From Pseudomonas folii (GTDB taxonomy: Bacteria; Pseudomonadota; Gammaproteobacteria; Pseudomonadales; Pseudomonadaceae), in assembly GCF_014357575.1 (NCBI RefSeq), contig NZ_JACONW010000001.1:1-64000 (forward strand): 64,000 nt of DNA, in the 5' to 3' direction. Shown here in pieces: positions 37,415-47,786 of the stretch (the stretch's first letter is position 1; every line of letters begins with the position of its first letter). The notes beneath the pieces were generated by a model that was not told where the DNA came from, did no database searches, and saw only the letters and a list, made by a program, of their open reading frames with translations. A program made the position numbers and the translations under genes.

Positions 37415-40156
37415 TTACTTCTTGCCCTTCTTGGTCTGCGCTGGCAAGGGCGCAAACAGTGCGGCAATGTCTTCGCTTTGCAGTTTCCAGTCACCCGTTA
37501 CCCGTCCATCCAGCACCCCGGCTGCGAGTGCTGATTTTTCCTGCTGCAGGCGCTGGATTTTCTCTTCCACGGTACCTCGGGCAATCATCTTGTAGACGAA
37601 TACCGGCTTGTCCTGACCAATGCGGTAAGCACGGTCGGTGGCCTGGTTTTCGGCTGCCGGATTCCACCATGGATCGTAATGGATCACGGTATCGGCAGCG
37701 GTCAGGTTCAGGCCGGTACCGCCTGCTTTCAGGCTGATCAGGAAGATCGGCAGCTTGCCTGCCTGGAAGGCCTGGACTGGCGTGCGTCGGTCTCGGGTCG
37801 AACCGGTCAGCAGGGCATATTCGATACCGCGTTGCTTGAGTTCGGCTTCGATCAGGGTGAGCATCGAAGTGAACTGCGAGAACAGCAGAATCTTCCTGCC
37901 CTCGGCCAGCAGCTCTTCGAACATCTCCATCAGGCTTTGCAATTTGGCGGAGTGACCCTGGCGCGGGTTGGCCGGAGCGCTGTTGACCAGACGCAAGTCG
38001 CAACACACCTGACGCAGCTTGAGCAGCGCTTCAAGGATGATGATCTGGCTGCGGGCCACACCTTTGCGGGTGATCTCGTCGCGGACTTTCTTGTCCATGG
38101 CCAGGCGCACAGTTTCGTACACATCGCGCTGGGCTTCGTTAAGTTCGACCCAATGGATGATCTCGGTCTTGGGCGGCAGCTCGGTGGCGACCTGTTCCTT
38201 GGTGCGGCGCAGCAGGAACGGTTTGATTCGCGCGTTCAGATGCTGCAGGCGCTCCATGTTGCCGTGCTTCTCGATAGGGTTGCGGTAGTTGCTGTTGAAT
38301 TCCTTGCTGCTGCCCAGCCAGCCCGGCATCAGGAAGTGGAACAGCGACCATAGCTCGCCCAGATGGTTTTCCAGCGGCGTACCACTCAGGCACAGGCGTT
38401 GTCGGGCATTGAGACTGCGCGCGGCCTGGGCGGCTTTGCTGTTGGGGTTCTTGATGTATTGCGCTTCATCGAGGATCAGGGTGTGAAACGACAGCTTCGC
38501 CAGCACTTCTTCGTCCCGCGGCAGCAGGGCGTAGGTGGTAAGAATCAGGTCGTACTGACCCAGGTTGTCGAAATCAGCGTGGCGATTGGCGCCATACAAA
38601 GCGAGCACCCGCAATTGCGGGGTGAAGTTTTCGGCCTCGTCCAGCCAGTTGGGGATCAGGCTGGTCGGCATCACGGCCAGCGCCGGACGATCCAGACGAC
38701 CGGCCTGTTTTTCCATGAGCAGGTGGGCCAGGGTCTGCAGGGTTTTACCCAGACCCATGTCATCGGCCAGCACGCCACCGACTTCCAGTTCACGCAGCGA
38801 CTGCATCCAGCTCAGGCCTTCGTGCTGGTAGGGCCGCAACGTGGCGTTGAGACCTTCGGGCACGTCGACCGGAGCGTCCTTGATATTGGCCAGCCGGTCC
38901 GCGAACTGGCGCAGGCGGTCGCCGCCTTGCCAGCTCAGGGGTAAATCATCGAGCTCACCCAGGCGCGTGGCGTCGGCAGTATTCAGACGCAGTGAGTTGC
39001 TGCCTTCTTCGCGCCAGTAGAAGTCGCCAAGGGTGGCCAATACCGGTTTCAGACGGCCGTAGGGCAGGGCAATCTGCACCGGGCCGCCGCCATTTTGTGT
39101 GAAGTGATTGAGCTGCACGAGCAGTTGTTCATCGTCGCCACGTTTGGCGATCCCGGCCGCGCTCATCAATTCCGGGTGACTGCGCAGCAGGTTGATCAGA
39201 ATCGGCAGCAGGCTCAGGCGTTCGCCATTGACGATAATGCCCAGTTCCAGATCGAACCAGTCGCGCTCGGCCTCTTCGTCGATGACCGCGTACCAGTCGT
39301 CCACGGGCGTCACGTCGAAAGCGAAATCCTCGGTGATGACGATTTCCCAGCCTTGTTCTTCAAGGCGCGGCAAGTCGTTGAGCACGAAGTGCAGCCAGGC
39401 TTTGTCGTTGGGCAGGTCAAACATGTCACCGGCGGTGTCAGGCAGTGCCTTGCTCTGGCGGGTGGCGACCCTGAACCCCATGTCCTGCAGGACCTGACGC
39501 TGCTGTCGTTCCAGCTCGCCCTGGCGCCGGATGCGCAGGGTCTCGGTTTCCCTGTGCTCGATGATGTCGCTTTTCTGGTTAACCAGGTCGCTGCCCAGAG
39601 AACTGACCAGGATACTGACGTTGGCAGTGCCAATGGCGTAGTGCTTGTCATAACGAAAGGCGAGTGCCGCGCGATGCTGGATGTGCCTTTGCATGCGGCC
39701 GTTACGCGGTTCATAAGCGCTGAACTCGACGCTGGCCAGCATCAGGCGTGGCTGCGGCTTGATGTCGTCGACCAGTCGCTCAGGCAGGGCGGGCGCTTTC
39801 TCGATGCGCGGTGCCTGCACGGACGGCGTCTGGTCCAGTGCAGCCTGCAACGCATTTCGATTCTGCGGGGCCTGCAGATAAAACAGGGCGGCCGCACAAT
39901 GCTTGCAGTTTTCCCTGACGGGGCACGTGCATTTACAAACCAGAGCATTCTTGAAGCGTTCGGGATCCCTGAATTTCAGGGTCTGGACGTATACCTCGGA
40001 ACCCGAGCCTTTACACAAGGTGCGAGCCGAGTCTGGATTGAGATCCTCAAGCTGGATGCGGTCTTCATGGGCGTAGTCAAACCCCCGCTCAACGGTTTTG
40101 CTGGTAAAGATATACGTCCAGGACGAAGCGAGGACTTTTTCAAGATTGGACGACAC
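37415..40156 (-). CDS. SWIM-domain SNF2/RapA-like helicase
   Basis: A 913-residue Swi2/Snf2-family ATPase. Residues 74-86 carry a SWIM zinc motif (CTC, then CKH after five residues: C-x-C-x5-C-x-H). The SNF2 motor has motif I DDMGLGKTLQTLAHL near residue 460, DEAQYIKN (motif II) and SGTPLENHLGELWSLFHFL. The C-terminal helicase lobe shows GTGLNLTAADTVIHYDPWWN and AYRIGQ. The start codon is GTG, with an in-frame stop just upstream fixing it. These proteins translocate on double-stranded DNA. The role of this bacterial subgroup is not established. A lysine-rich tail ends the protein. Confidence 0.92.
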   Translation of the reverse strand: MSSNLEKVLASSWTYIFTSKTVERGFDYAHEDRIQLEDLNPDSARTLCKGSGSEVYVQTLKFRDPERFKNALVCKCTCPVRENCKHCAAALFYLQAPQNRNALQAALDQTPSVQAPRIEKAPALPERLVDDIKPQPRLMLASVEFSAYEPRNGRMQRHIQHRAALAFRYDKHYAIGTANVSILVSSLGSDLVNQKSDIIEHRETETLRIRRQGELERQQRQVLQDMGFRVATRQSKALPDTAGDMFDLPNDKAWLHFVLNDLPRLEEQGWEIVITEDFAFDVTPVDDWYAVIDEEAERDWFDLELGIIVNGERLSLLPILINLLRSHPELMSAAGIAKRGDDEQLLVQLNHFTQNGGGPVQIALPYGRLKPVLATLGDFYWREEGSNSLRLNTADATRLGELDDLPLSWQGGDRLRQFADRLANIKDAPVDVPEGLNATLRPYQHEGLSWMQSLRELEVGGVLADDMGLGKTLQTLAHLLMEKQAGRLDRPALAVMPTSLIPNWLDEAENFTPQLRVLALYGANRHADFDNLGQYDLILTTYALLPRDEEVLAKLSFHTLILDEAQYIKNPNSKAAQAARSLNARQRLCLSGTPLENHLGELWSLFHFLMPGWLGSSKEFNSNYRNPIEKHGNMERLQHLNARIKPFLLRRTKEQVATELPPKTEIIHWVELNEAQRDVYETVRLAMDKKVRDEITRKGVARSQIIILEALLKLRQVCCDLRLVNSAPANPRQGHSAKLQSLMEMFEELLAEGRKILLFSQFTSMLTLIEAELKQRGIEYALLTGSTRDRRTPVQAFQAGKLPIFLISLKAGGTGLNLTAADTVIHYDPWWNPAAENQATDRAYRIGQDKPVFVYKMIARGTVEEKIQRLQQEKSALAAGVLDGRVTGDWKLQSEDIAALFAPLPAQTKKGKK

Positions 40157-40227
40157 AGTTCAGGACAGCCCTACGCCGTAGCGATGCTCGAATGGGAAAA
40201 GAAGCACGTGTTGCGCTACTTGAATGG

Positions 40228-40752
40228 TTAAAGAGGCGATACTTTCACCAGCATGGCCAGACTTCCGTGGTCCATATAGATCAATTCGCCGTTCTTGACC
40301 CGGGTGGTCTGTTTCAGGCGTTCACTGCTGGTCAGCACGCCGTGGGCATCAAGCTGATTGACCCAGAAGTCTGCCGCGATATCAGTAAAGCGTGCAATGC
40401 CTATGCTCAAAGTGCCTTCAATCGGGAAGTGGGCCCACTGTTCTTCACCGCCGGTGACGGCCACTTTGCCTGGTTCTGCACTGAGGTTCTGTTGCCAGGC
40501 GCGGTGCAGCAACACCTGATAAGTGCCGCTGGCATTCAGTTTGTCCGCCAGATCCTTCAAGGCAACGCCGCGCTCACTCTGCGCGTCAATCTTCTGTGCA
40601 TTGGCTGCCCAGTTCTCAGGTGCGACCTGACGGGTTGCAGCCGGTTCGCCCTGTTGGCGAAACAGGATCATTTCCACCTGAAAATTGCCATCGGCAAATG
40701 CTGCGGGCGCGATCAGCGTCAGCAGCAGGATGAGTGAGTGGAGCACACGCAT
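40228..40752 (-). CDS. CsiV family protein
   Basis: A 174-residue CsiV-family protein with a signal peptide (SLILLLTLIAPAAFAD, cleavage after about residue 20), so probably periplasmic. The family start FQVEMILFRQ and the ending GSLAMLVKVSPL are visible. Start chosen at the ATG at 40752, with AAGGA eight bases upstream, 11 bases after the mfd stop. It is in an operon with mfd, as in other pseudomonads. CsiV was named for a role in cell wall-associated functions in related bacteria, but I would not assign a reaction. Confidence 0.88.
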   Translation of the reverse strand: MRVLHSLILLLTLIAPAAFADGNFQVEMILFRQQGEPAATRQVAPENWAANAQKIDAQSERGVALKDLADKLNASGTYQVLLHRAWQQNLSAEPGKVAVTGGEEQWAHFPIEGTLSIGIARFTDIAADFWVNQLDAHGVLTSSERLKQTTRVKNGELIYMDHGSLAMLVKVSPL

Positions 40753-40763
40753 GAATGGATCCT

Positions 40764-43700
40764 TCAAGGAGTTTTCGGGGTCAGGCGCTCGAACAGCGCT
40801 TCAATGGTGTTGAAGCGTTCTTCCGGACGCTCCATGGGCACCATGAATTTGAACAGCGTGGCACCTTCGAATTTATAGCGGTTGGGTTGGCCCTGAATCA
40901 ATTTGATCAGGGTCAGTGGGTCAACCGGCGTGTCCGCAGCAAATTCGATGCGGCCACCTTGCGGGCCTGCGTCGACCTTCTTGATACCCAGTTGCTCGGC
41001 CTGCAATTTGAGCAGGGTGATACGCACCAGATTCTTGGTCGGCTCCGGCAGCAGGCCGAAGCGATCGATCATTTCTACCTGAAGATCCTTGAGGCTGTCT
41101 TCGTCCGCGGCATTGGCGATGCGCTTGTAGAGAATCAACCGTGTGTGTACATCCGGCAGGTAGGCTTCCGGGATCAAGGCCGGCACGCGCAAGTTGATTT
41201 CCGGTCCGCCGCCCAGCGGCTGATCAAGGTTCGGTTGTTCGCCCTTGCGGATCGACTTCACCGCGCGCTCAAGCATTTCCATGTACAGCGTGAAGCCTAC
41301 TGCCTGAATCTGCCCGCTCTGGCCGTCGCCCAGCAGTTCGCCAGCGCCACGGATTTCCAGGTCGTTGGTGGCCAGAACGAAACCGGCACCCAGATCCTGA
41401 GTGTTTGCGATAGCCTCCAGACGCTTTTCTGCGTCCGGCGTGATTTGCTTGCGTGGCGGTGTCAGCAGGTAAGCGTATGCCTGGTGGTGACTGCGCCCAA
41501 CCCGGCCGCGCAACTGGTGCAATTGCGCCAGACCGAATTTATCGGCGCGCTCAATGATAATGGTGTTGGCGCTAGGCACGTCGATGCCGGTCTCGATGAT
41601 GGTCGAGGCGATAAGCACGTTGAAACGCTTGTGATAGAAGTCGCTCATCACTTGTTCAAGATCGCGCTCGCGCATCTGCCCATGACCGATCCCGATCCGT
41701 GCTTCGGGCACCAGTTCGGCAAGATCAGCAGCGCATTTCTCGATGGTTTTCACGTCGTTGTGCAGGTAATACACCTGACCGCCGCGCAGCAGTTCACGCA
41801 GCAAGGCTTCTTTGACCGTTGGCTTGTTCTGCTCCATGACGAAAGTGCGCACGGACAGGCGTCGAGCCGGTGGCGTGGCGATGATCGACAGATCGCGCAT
41901 GCCCGACACCGCCATGTTCAGCGTGCGCGGGATTGGCGTCGCGGTCAGGGTCAGAATGTCGACTTCGCTGCGCAGCGCTTTCAGCTGTTCTTTCTGGCGC
42001 ACACCGAAGCGGTGTTCTTCATCGATGATGACCAGGCCCAGATTCTTGATCTTCACGTCGTCCTGCAGCAGCTTGTGCGTGCCGATGACGATGTCGATCT
42101 TGCCCTCGGCCAGATCAGCGACGGCGGCGTTGACTTCCTTGGCGGACTTGAAGCGACTCATCACTTCAACGCTCACGGGCCAATCGGCGAAGCGGTCGCG
42201 GAAGCTGTTGTAGTGTTGTTGGGCGAGCAGGGTGGTGGGCACCAGAATCGCCACCTGACGGCCGCCATGTACAGCGATGAACGCCGCGCGCATGGCCACT
42301 TCGGTCTTGCCGAAGCCCACGTCGCCACAGACCAGCCGGTCCATGGGTTTTGGCGCGAGCATGTCGGCGCGTACGGCATCGATTGTGGTCTGCTGGTCCG
42401 GCGTTTCTTCGAACGGGAAGCCCGCGCTGAACGTGGCGTAATCGGCCTTGGGGTCAGCGAATGCGTAGCCTTCCCGGGCTGCACGGCGGGCATAAATGTC
42501 CAGCAGCTCGGCTGCAACGTCACGCACTTGTTCGGCGGCTTTGCGTTTGGCTTTCTGCCAGGTTTCCGAACCCAGTCGATGCAGCGGCGCCAGAGCGTCA
42601 TCGCTGCCGGTGTAGCGGGCGATCAGGTGCAGGTTGGCTACAGGGACGTACAGCTTGGCGTCCTCGGCGTAGGCCAGCATCAGGAATTCGGCGACCTGGT
42701 TTTCCACTTCCAGTGTCGCGAGACCCAGGTAGCGCCCGACGCCGTGGTCGATATGCACCACCGGCGCGCCTTCACGCAACTCGGTCAGGTTTTTGATGAC
42801 GGCATCGTTATTGCCGCCGTCGGTGCGTTTCTCGCGACGCCGACGCTGCATCACGCGCTGCCCGAACAGCGGACTTTCAGCGATCAGGGCAATGGCGGGT
42901 TGTTCGAGCAGCAGGCCGTCATCCAGCGGAGCGATGGTGATCGACAGGCGATCCTTGCCATCAACGAAGTCATTCCAGCTGTCGACGGTTTTAGGTCGCA
43001 GCTTCAGACGTTCGAGCAGCTCCAGCAGCACCTCGCGGCGACCCGCTGATTCAGCGGTAAACAGGATACGGCCGTCGAATTCTTCAATGAACTTCGACAA
43101 GGCAGCCAGCGGCTGATTGGCCTTGGCTTCAATGGCCAGCTCCGGCAACAGCTGCGCCGGGAAGCGCTCGCGGCCCACGCCGGTTTTAACGTCCTGTTGA
43201 CTGGCAACCACTCTCGGCCAGCTTTTCAGGCGAGCGAAGCAGTCTTCTACCGGCAAGAACAATTCAGCGGGAGGCAGCAGAGGTCGCTCGGGGTCTACGC
43301 GGCGTTCTTCATAACGGTTGCGAACGTCATTCCAGAAATTTTCCGCGGCCTGTTCAATGCCCGGCAGGGAAAACACCTGAGTGTCCTGAGGCAGATAGTC
43401 GAACAGGGTCGATGTTTCTTCGAAAAACAGCGGCAGGTAATACTCGATACCGGCCGGTGTGATGCCGCTGCTCAGGTCCTGAAAGATCGGGCTGCGGCGG
43501 AAATCCACATCGAAGCGTTCGCGAAAACGGGCCTTGAAGCGTGTCACTTCTTCCTTTTGCAGGGGGAATTCACGTGCAGGCAACAGGCGGACCGAGTCGA
43601 CCTTATCGATGGAGCGCTGGCTTTCGGGATCAAAGGTGCGCAGCGTTTCGATTTCGTCATCGAACAGGTCGATCCGGTACGGCAGTTTGCTGCCCATCGG

Positions 43701-44216
43701 GAACAGGTCGATGAGGTTGCCGCGTACTGTGAATTCGCCGTGTTCATAAACCGTGTCGACATAACGATAACCGCTGGCCTCCAGGCGGGTGCGCATGGCC
43801 TCGATGTCGAGCTTCTGGCCAATATCCAGCACCAGACTGCTGCCCAACAGGAATTTGGTCGGTGCCAAACGATGTAGGGCTGTGGTGATTGGCACTACCA
43901 GAACGCCATGGACCAGCTCTGGCAGGCGATAGAGGCTCGCAATCCGCTGGGAAATGATGTCCTGGTGCGGTGAGAACAAATCGTAGGGCAGGGTTTCCCA
44001 GTCCGGGAAATGCAGCACCGGCAGGCTGGGCGCAAAGAATTTCAACTCTTGCTCGAGGCGCTCGGCACTTTGGCTGTCGGCGGTCAAAAGCAGGGTGAAG
44101 CGCTTGGCGGCGCTGGCAGCCTCGGCAATCGCCAGGCTCAGCGAGGCACCGGGAAGGTTGCCCCAGTGTTGTTTGCCTGCCGCGGCAGGGAGTAGCGGTA
44201 GACGCAGAACAGGCAC
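40764..44216 (-). CDS. mfd: Transcription-repair coupling factor Mfd
   Basis: A 1150-residue ATP-dependent DNA translocase that removes RNA polymerase stalled at lesions and recruits UvrA. Domains in order are the UvrB-homology module (ADSQSAERLEQELKFFAP, then LPYDLFSPH), the RNA polymerase-interacting CarD-like domain (GAPVVHIDHGVGRYLGL) and the RecG-like motor with Walker A GDVGFGKTEVAMR near residue 635, DEEHRFGV and the TRG motif region. A C-terminal D7 domain ends it. Start placed at GTG 44216, because a good promoter lies just upstream at 44254-44283 and the protein then fits the usual length. csiV follows. Confidence 0.97.
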   Translation of the reverse strand: MPVLRLPLLPAAAGKQHWGNLPGASLSLAIAEAASAAKRFTLLLTADSQSAERLEQELKFFAPSLPVLHFPDWETLPYDLFSPHQDIISQRIASLYRLPELVHGVLVVPITTALHRLAPTKFLLGSSLVLDIGQKLDIEAMRTRLEASGYRYVDTVYEHGEFTVRGNLIDLFPMGSKLPYRIDLFDDEIETLRTFDPESQRSIDKVDSVRLLPAREFPLQKEEVTRFKARFRERFDVDFRRSPIFQDLSSGITPAGIEYYLPLFFEETSTLFDYLPQDTQVFSLPGIEQAAENFWNDVRNRYEERRVDPERPLLPPAELFLPVEDCFARLKSWPRVVASQQDVKTGVGRERFPAQLLPELAIEAKANQPLAALSKFIEEFDGRILFTAESAGRREVLLELLERLKLRPKTVDSWNDFVDGKDRLSITIAPLDDGLLLEQPAIALIAESPLFGQRVMQRRRREKRTDGGNNDAVIKNLTELREGAPVVHIDHGVGRYLGLATLEVENQVAEFLMLAYAEDAKLYVPVANLHLIARYTGSDDALAPLHRLGSETWQKAKRKAAEQVRDVAAELLDIYARRAAREGYAFADPKADYATFSAGFPFEETPDQQTTIDAVRADMLAPKPMDRLVCGDVGFGKTEVAMRAAFIAVHGGRQVAILVPTTLLAQQHYNSFRDRFADWPVSVEVMSRFKSAKEVNAAVADLAEGKIDIVIGTHKLLQDDVKIKNLGLVIIDEEHRFGVRQKEQLKALRSEVDILTLTATPIPRTLNMAVSGMRDLSIIATPPARRLSVRTFVMEQNKPTVKEALLRELLRGGQVYYLHNDVKTIEKCAADLAELVPEARIGIGHGQMRERDLEQVMSDFYHKRFNVLIASTIIETGIDVPSANTIIIERADKFGLAQLHQLRGRVGRSHHQAYAYLLTPPRKQITPDAEKRLEAIANTQDLGAGFVLATNDLEIRGAGELLGDGQSGQIQAVGFTLYMEMLERAVKSIRKGEQPNLDQPLGGGPEINLRVPALIPEAYLPDVHTRLILYKRIANAADEDSLKDLQVEMIDRFGLLPEPTKNLVRITLLKLQAEQLGIKKVDAGPQGGRIEFAADTPVDPLTLIKLIQGQPNRYKFEGATLFKFMVPMERPEERFNTIEALFERLTPKTP

Positions 44217-44253
44217 GGAAGATTGAGCTCCAAGCGTTGCGACGAGGGCCGCG

Positions 44254-44283
44254 ATTGTACCGGGGGAAGGGTGCAAATGTCAG
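44254..44283 (-). promoter_or_regulatory. mfd promoter
   Basis: -35 CTGACA (44278-44283) and -10 TACAAT (44254-44259), 18-base spacer, minus strand. Its position argues against starts further upstream than GTG 44216. Confidence 0.75.
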
Positions 44284-44379
44284 GTCTAAGACTACGCTGT
44301 GATTCAGAAGTGCACGCCCGGGCATTTTCTGAAGTGCAGCGGAACAAAATGTAGTGCTCGCTGATCTGACTACCGCGCA

Positions 44380-44408
44380 TTGCCCTTAAACAAAGGCGGC
44401 GGCATAAT
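44380..44408 (+). promoter_or_regulatory. gap promoter
   Basis: -35 TTGCCC (44380-44385) and -10 CATAAT (44403-44408), 17-base spacer, giving a start about 30 bases before the GTG codon. Confidence 0.55.
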
Positions 44409-44447
44409 GTAGCCCCTTTTTTCAGCCCCTACATGTGGAAGGTTCCC

Positions 44448-45896
44448 GTGACTCAGAAGCCCGACCAGTGTCTTGGTGAATGGATTGATCGTGAAGCTCT
44501 CGCCGAGACGATGATCCCGCTTATCGGTCAGCTCTACCGCAATAATAATGTGGTGAGTTCGATCTATGGCCGCAGCCTGATCAACCGATCGGTTATCGCG
44601 ATTCTCAAAGCCCACCGCTTTGCGCGTCACCGCCAGTCCGATGCAAGCGAGTTGTCCGTACACGAGACTTTCCCGCTCGTTAAGGCCATGAGCGAGCTCA
44701 AGCTGGGTTCAGCCTCGGTGGACCTCGGCAAACTGGCCGTCAAGTTCAAGACTGAAGGCAACGGCCGCACCGCCGAGCAGTTCGTTCGTGAAGAACTGGC
44801 CGAGCTGGTGGGGCAGCAGAATGCTTCTCCACGTAAGGGCACTGATGTTGTGCTGTACGGTTTCGGCCGGATTGGTCGCCTGCTGGCGCGCATCCTGATC
44901 GAAAAAACCGGCGGCGGCGATGGCTTGCGTCTGCGTGCAATCGTCGTCCGCAAAGGCGCCGAGAACGATCTGGTCAAGCGCGCCAGCCTGCTGCGCCGCG
45001 ACTCTGTGCATGGTTCTTTCGATGGCACCATCACGGTTGATGAAGCCAACAGCACCATCACTGCGAACGGCAACCTGATTCAGGTTATCTACGCGAAGAA
45101 CCCGACCGAGGTGGATTACACCCAGTACGGCATCAAGGACGCACTGCTGGTGGACAACACCGGTGTATGGCGTGATGCCGACGGTCTGGGTCAGCACCTT
45201 GGATGCCCGGGCATTGACCGCGTGGTGCTCACCGCTCCAGGCAAAGGCAAGCTGAAAAACATCGTGCACGGTATCAACCACGGTGAAATCACCGCTGACG
45301 ACAAGATCGTTTCGGCGGCGTCCTGCACCACCAACGCCATCGTGCCGGTGCTCAAGGCCGTCAACGACAAGTTCGGCATCGTCAACGGTCACGTTGAAAC
45401 GGTTCACTCGTACACCAACGACCAGAACCTGATCGACAACTTCCACAAGGGCGATCGCCGTGGCCGTAGCGCCGCGCTGAACATGGTGATCACCGAAACC
45501 GGTGCTGCCACTGCTGCTGCCAAGGCACTGCCTGAGCTGGCTGGCAAACTGACCGGTAACGCGATTCGCGTACCCACGCCGAACGTGTCCATGGCGATTC
45601 TCAACCTGAACCTTGAGAAAGCGACCACCCGCGAAGAGATCAACGAGTACCTGCGCTATATGGCGCTGCACTCGGACCTGCACAAGCAGATCGATTTCGT
45701 TAACTCGCAGGAAGTTGTTTCCACTGACTTCGTCGGCTCGCGCCACGCCGGTGTAGTAGATGCTGAAGCAACCATCGCCAACGATAACCGCGTTGTTCTG
45801 TACGTCTGGTACGACAACGAGTTCGGTTACAGCCACCAGGTGGTTCGCGTGATGGAAGACATGGCGGGTGTTAACCCACCAGCGTTTCCGCGTTAA
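44448..45896 (+). CDS. gap: Long-form glyceraldehyde-3-phosphate dehydrogenase
   Basis: A 482-residue GAPDH, much longer than the usual 330, because about 130 residues precede the Rossmann motif (VLYGFGRIGRLLARIL). The catalytic cysteine is in AASCTTNAIVP (Cys293), followed by VETVHSYTNDQN and the YDNEFGYSHQVVR end. In fluorescent pseudomonads this long form sits next to mfd and probably works in the gluconeogenic direction. Start taken at GTG 44448, with GGAAGG six bases upstream, rather than the ATG five codons earlier. It is divergent from mfd, and a strong terminator follows. Confidence 0.93.
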   Translation: MTQKPDQCLGEWIDREALAETMIPLIGQLYRNNNVVSSIYGRSLINRSVIAILKAHRFARHRQSDASELSVHETFPLVKAMSELKLGSASVDLGKLAVKFKTEGNGRTAEQFVREELAELVGQQNASPRKGTDVVLYGFGRIGRLLARILIEKTGGGDGLRLRAIVVRKGAENDLVKRASLLRRDSVHGSFDGTITVDEANSTITANGNLIQVIYAKNPTEVDYTQYGIKDALLVDNTGVWRDADGLGQHLGCPGIDRVVLTAPGKGKLKNIVHGINHGEITADDKIVSAASCTTNAIVPVLKAVNDKFGIVNGHVETVHSYTNDQNLIDNFHKGDRRGRSAALNMVITETGAATAAAKALPELAGKLTGNAIRVPTPNVSMAILNLNLEKATTREEINEYLRYMALHSDLHKQIDFVNSQEVVSTDFVGSRHAGVVDAEATIANDNRVVLYVWYDNEFGYSHQVVRVMEDMAGVNPPAFPR

Positions 45897-45940
45897 GAGC
45901 AGTTACAAGCTTTAAGCGGCAAGCTACAAGCAGAAACGAA

Positions 45941-45977
45941 AACGCCCCGACCGGGTAACTGGTCGGGGCGTTTTTTG
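45941..45977 (+). terminator. gap terminator
   Basis: Stem AACGCCCCGACC/GGTCGGGGCGTT with an eight-base loop, then TTTTTG on the plus strand. Confidence 0.92.
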
Positions 45978-46068
45978 TTGTTCTGGTGTCTGTAGGAGCT
46001 GCCGTTCGCCTCATTCCGCCCTGACAAGACTGCGCAACAATCCCGAGTCCTTGGGTTGAAATGCGCCT

Positions 46069-46158
46069 CTGTAGGAGTGAGCTTGCTCGCGATAGCGTCG
46101 GGTCAGACGATGATCCATCGATAGAAAAGCTGCATCGCGAGCAAGCTCACTCCTACAG
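46069..46158. repeat. REP-type inverted pair (GAGCTTGCTCGCGAT class)
   Basis: Arms CTGTAGGAGTGAGCTTGCTC continuing GCGAT and the exact inverse on the right, between the gap terminator and the convergent citrate symporter gene. A lone CTGTAGGAGCTGCC half lies at about 45989. Confidence 0.9.
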
Positions 46159-46164
46159 GGTTAC

Positions 46165-47457
46165 TCAACTGGCAGTCACGGCCTCAGGCGCTTGCAGCTT
46201 TTGCCCGCCCTTACGGAACAGCACCAGTGTTGCCACCAGACCCAACACTGCTGCGCCCGTCAGCCAGATGCCCGGTGCAGCCTTGTTGTCCAGCGCATGA
46301 ATCAGGTATGTGCACGCTGCCGGGGTAAAGCCGCCAAAGGTTGCAGTTGCCAGGCTGTAGGCCAGGGAGAAGCCGGTCGTGCGCACTTCCACCGGCATGA
46401 TCTCGGTCAGGGCAACCACCATCGCACCGTTGTAAGAGCCATACAGGAAGGACAGCCAGAGTTCGACCATCAGCAGATTACCGAAACTTGGATTGGCCAC
46501 CAGCCAGGACAGGGCAGGGTAGGCCGTCGCAATGGCCAGAACGGTTGCGGCAACCAGCAAAGGCTTGCGGCCAATACGGTCAGACAGCGCGCCCATCACC
46601 GGCAGCCAGATGAAGTTCGAAATCCCGACGAAAACCGTGACGATCAAGCTGTCGAGGTCGGACAGGTGCAGCTCGTTTTTACCGAATGTCGGCGTATACG
46701 CAGTGATCAGGTAGAACGACACGGTGGTCATAATCACCAGTGCCATGCCGCCGAGGACCAGGCCGAAGTTCTGGCCAATCGAGCGCACCACTTCTTTAAG
46801 CGTCGGACGATGAGTGCGGGCTTCGAATTCCGGGGTTTCTTCCATCGAGCGGCGAATCACGAAAATCACCGGCACGATCAGGCAGCCGATCAGGAACGGC
46901 ACGCGCCAGCCCCATTCACCCATTTCTTCCGGGCTCAGCCAGTGGTTCAGCGCAACACCCAGCAAACCTGCGAAGACCACCGCGGCTTGTTGACTGGCGG
47001 ACTGCCAACTGACGAAGAAGCCTTTACGGCCCGGGGTAGAGATTTCTGCCAGATAAACCGAGACACCGCCCAGTTCCACGCCAGCCGAAAAGCCTTGCAG
47101 CAAACGACCCAGCAATACCAGCAACGGCGCAGCGACGCCGAGCGTTGCATAACCCGGCACGCAGGCAATCAGCACCGTGCCCATCGCCATCATTGCCAGC
47201 GTCACCACCAGACCTTTTTTACGGCCGTGACGGTCAATGTAAGCGCCAAGGAAAATCGCCCCCAGCGGACGCATCAGGAAGCCGGCGCCGAACGTCGCCA
47301 GTGAAAGCATCAGTGAGGCGAATGCGCTGTCGGTAGGGAAGAAGGTTTTGGCGATGGCAGTGGCATAGAAGCCGTAGACCATGAAGTCAAACATTTCAAG
47401 GAAGTTGCCGCTGACAACGCGAAATATCGCCTTGCCTTTGCCGGTGTTCGAGGTCAT
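46165..47457 (-). CDS. Citrate-proton symporter, MHS/MFS family
   Basis: A 430-residue MFS transporter of the metabolite:H+ symporter type with 12 membrane segments. The sequence is very close in pattern to CitA of enterobacteria: [21 protein letters not shown] at the start, [24 protein letters not shown] between spans 2 and 3, and [17 protein letters not shown]. Further on come [20 protein letters not shown] and [21 protein letters not shown]. It probably imports citrate or tricarballylate with a proton. It is divergent from the 1511-residue gene, about 330 bases away. Confidence 0.9.
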   Translation of the reverse strand: MTSNTGKGKAIFRVVSGNFLEMFDFMVYGFYATAIAKTFFPTDSAFASLMLSLATFGAGFLMRPLGAIFLGAYIDRHGRKKGLVVTLAMMAMGTVLIACVPGYATLGVAAPLLVLLGRLLQGFSAGVELGGVSVYLAEISTPGRKGFFVSWQSASQQAAVVFAGLLGVALNHWLSPEEMGEWGWRVPFLIGCLIVPVIFVIRRSMEETPEFEARTHRPTLKEVVRSIGQNFGLVLGGMALVIMTTVSFYLITAYTPTFGKNELHLSDLDSLIVTVFVGISNFIWLPVMGALSDRIGRKPLLVAATVLAIATAYPALSWLVANPSFGNLLMVELWLSFLYGSYNGAMVVALTEIMPVEVRTTGFSLAYSLATATFGGFTPAACTYLIHALDNKAAPGIWLTGAAVLGLVATLVLFRKGGQKLQAPEAVTAS

Positions 47458-47786
47458 TGAAAATTACTCGCTTGGGCTATCTGGTCAGGGCCTCATGCGT
47501 GTTCAACATTAGCCAGGAGGCTCTGGCCCGGTTATGTTGACGCGACAAGGGCCCAAAGGATCCGTTGTATTTTTATGTCCTGCTGCACCGGTCAAGGCTC
47601 CTGCCTGCACGCGCTGCACAATTGTAACGATATGTGTAAAACGCCTTAAAGACAACTCTTGATACTTTGCAAGTGGGTTTGGCAGACCGCTGGCAGGGGC
47701 CGGATTGCATTACTTTTGTATGTCATTGCCAGCCCGTCGAAGGTGTTAACTCCGGTGAGATATTTCATTCATCACGAGTTCAACCC
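47458..47786. other. Divergent intergenic region
   Basis: 329 bases between the citrate symporter and the large protein gene, with moderate A+T around 47620-47730. I could not identify convincing promoter or operator sites, and saw no small gene. Confidence 0.45.

Noticed and set aside
40755..43049. Open frame of over 760 codons antisense to mfd
   Set aside because: It lies entirely opposite a strongly conserved gene. High G+C at third positions of mfd removes stops from the opposite frame. The translation is Gln/His/Arg-rich with no family pattern.
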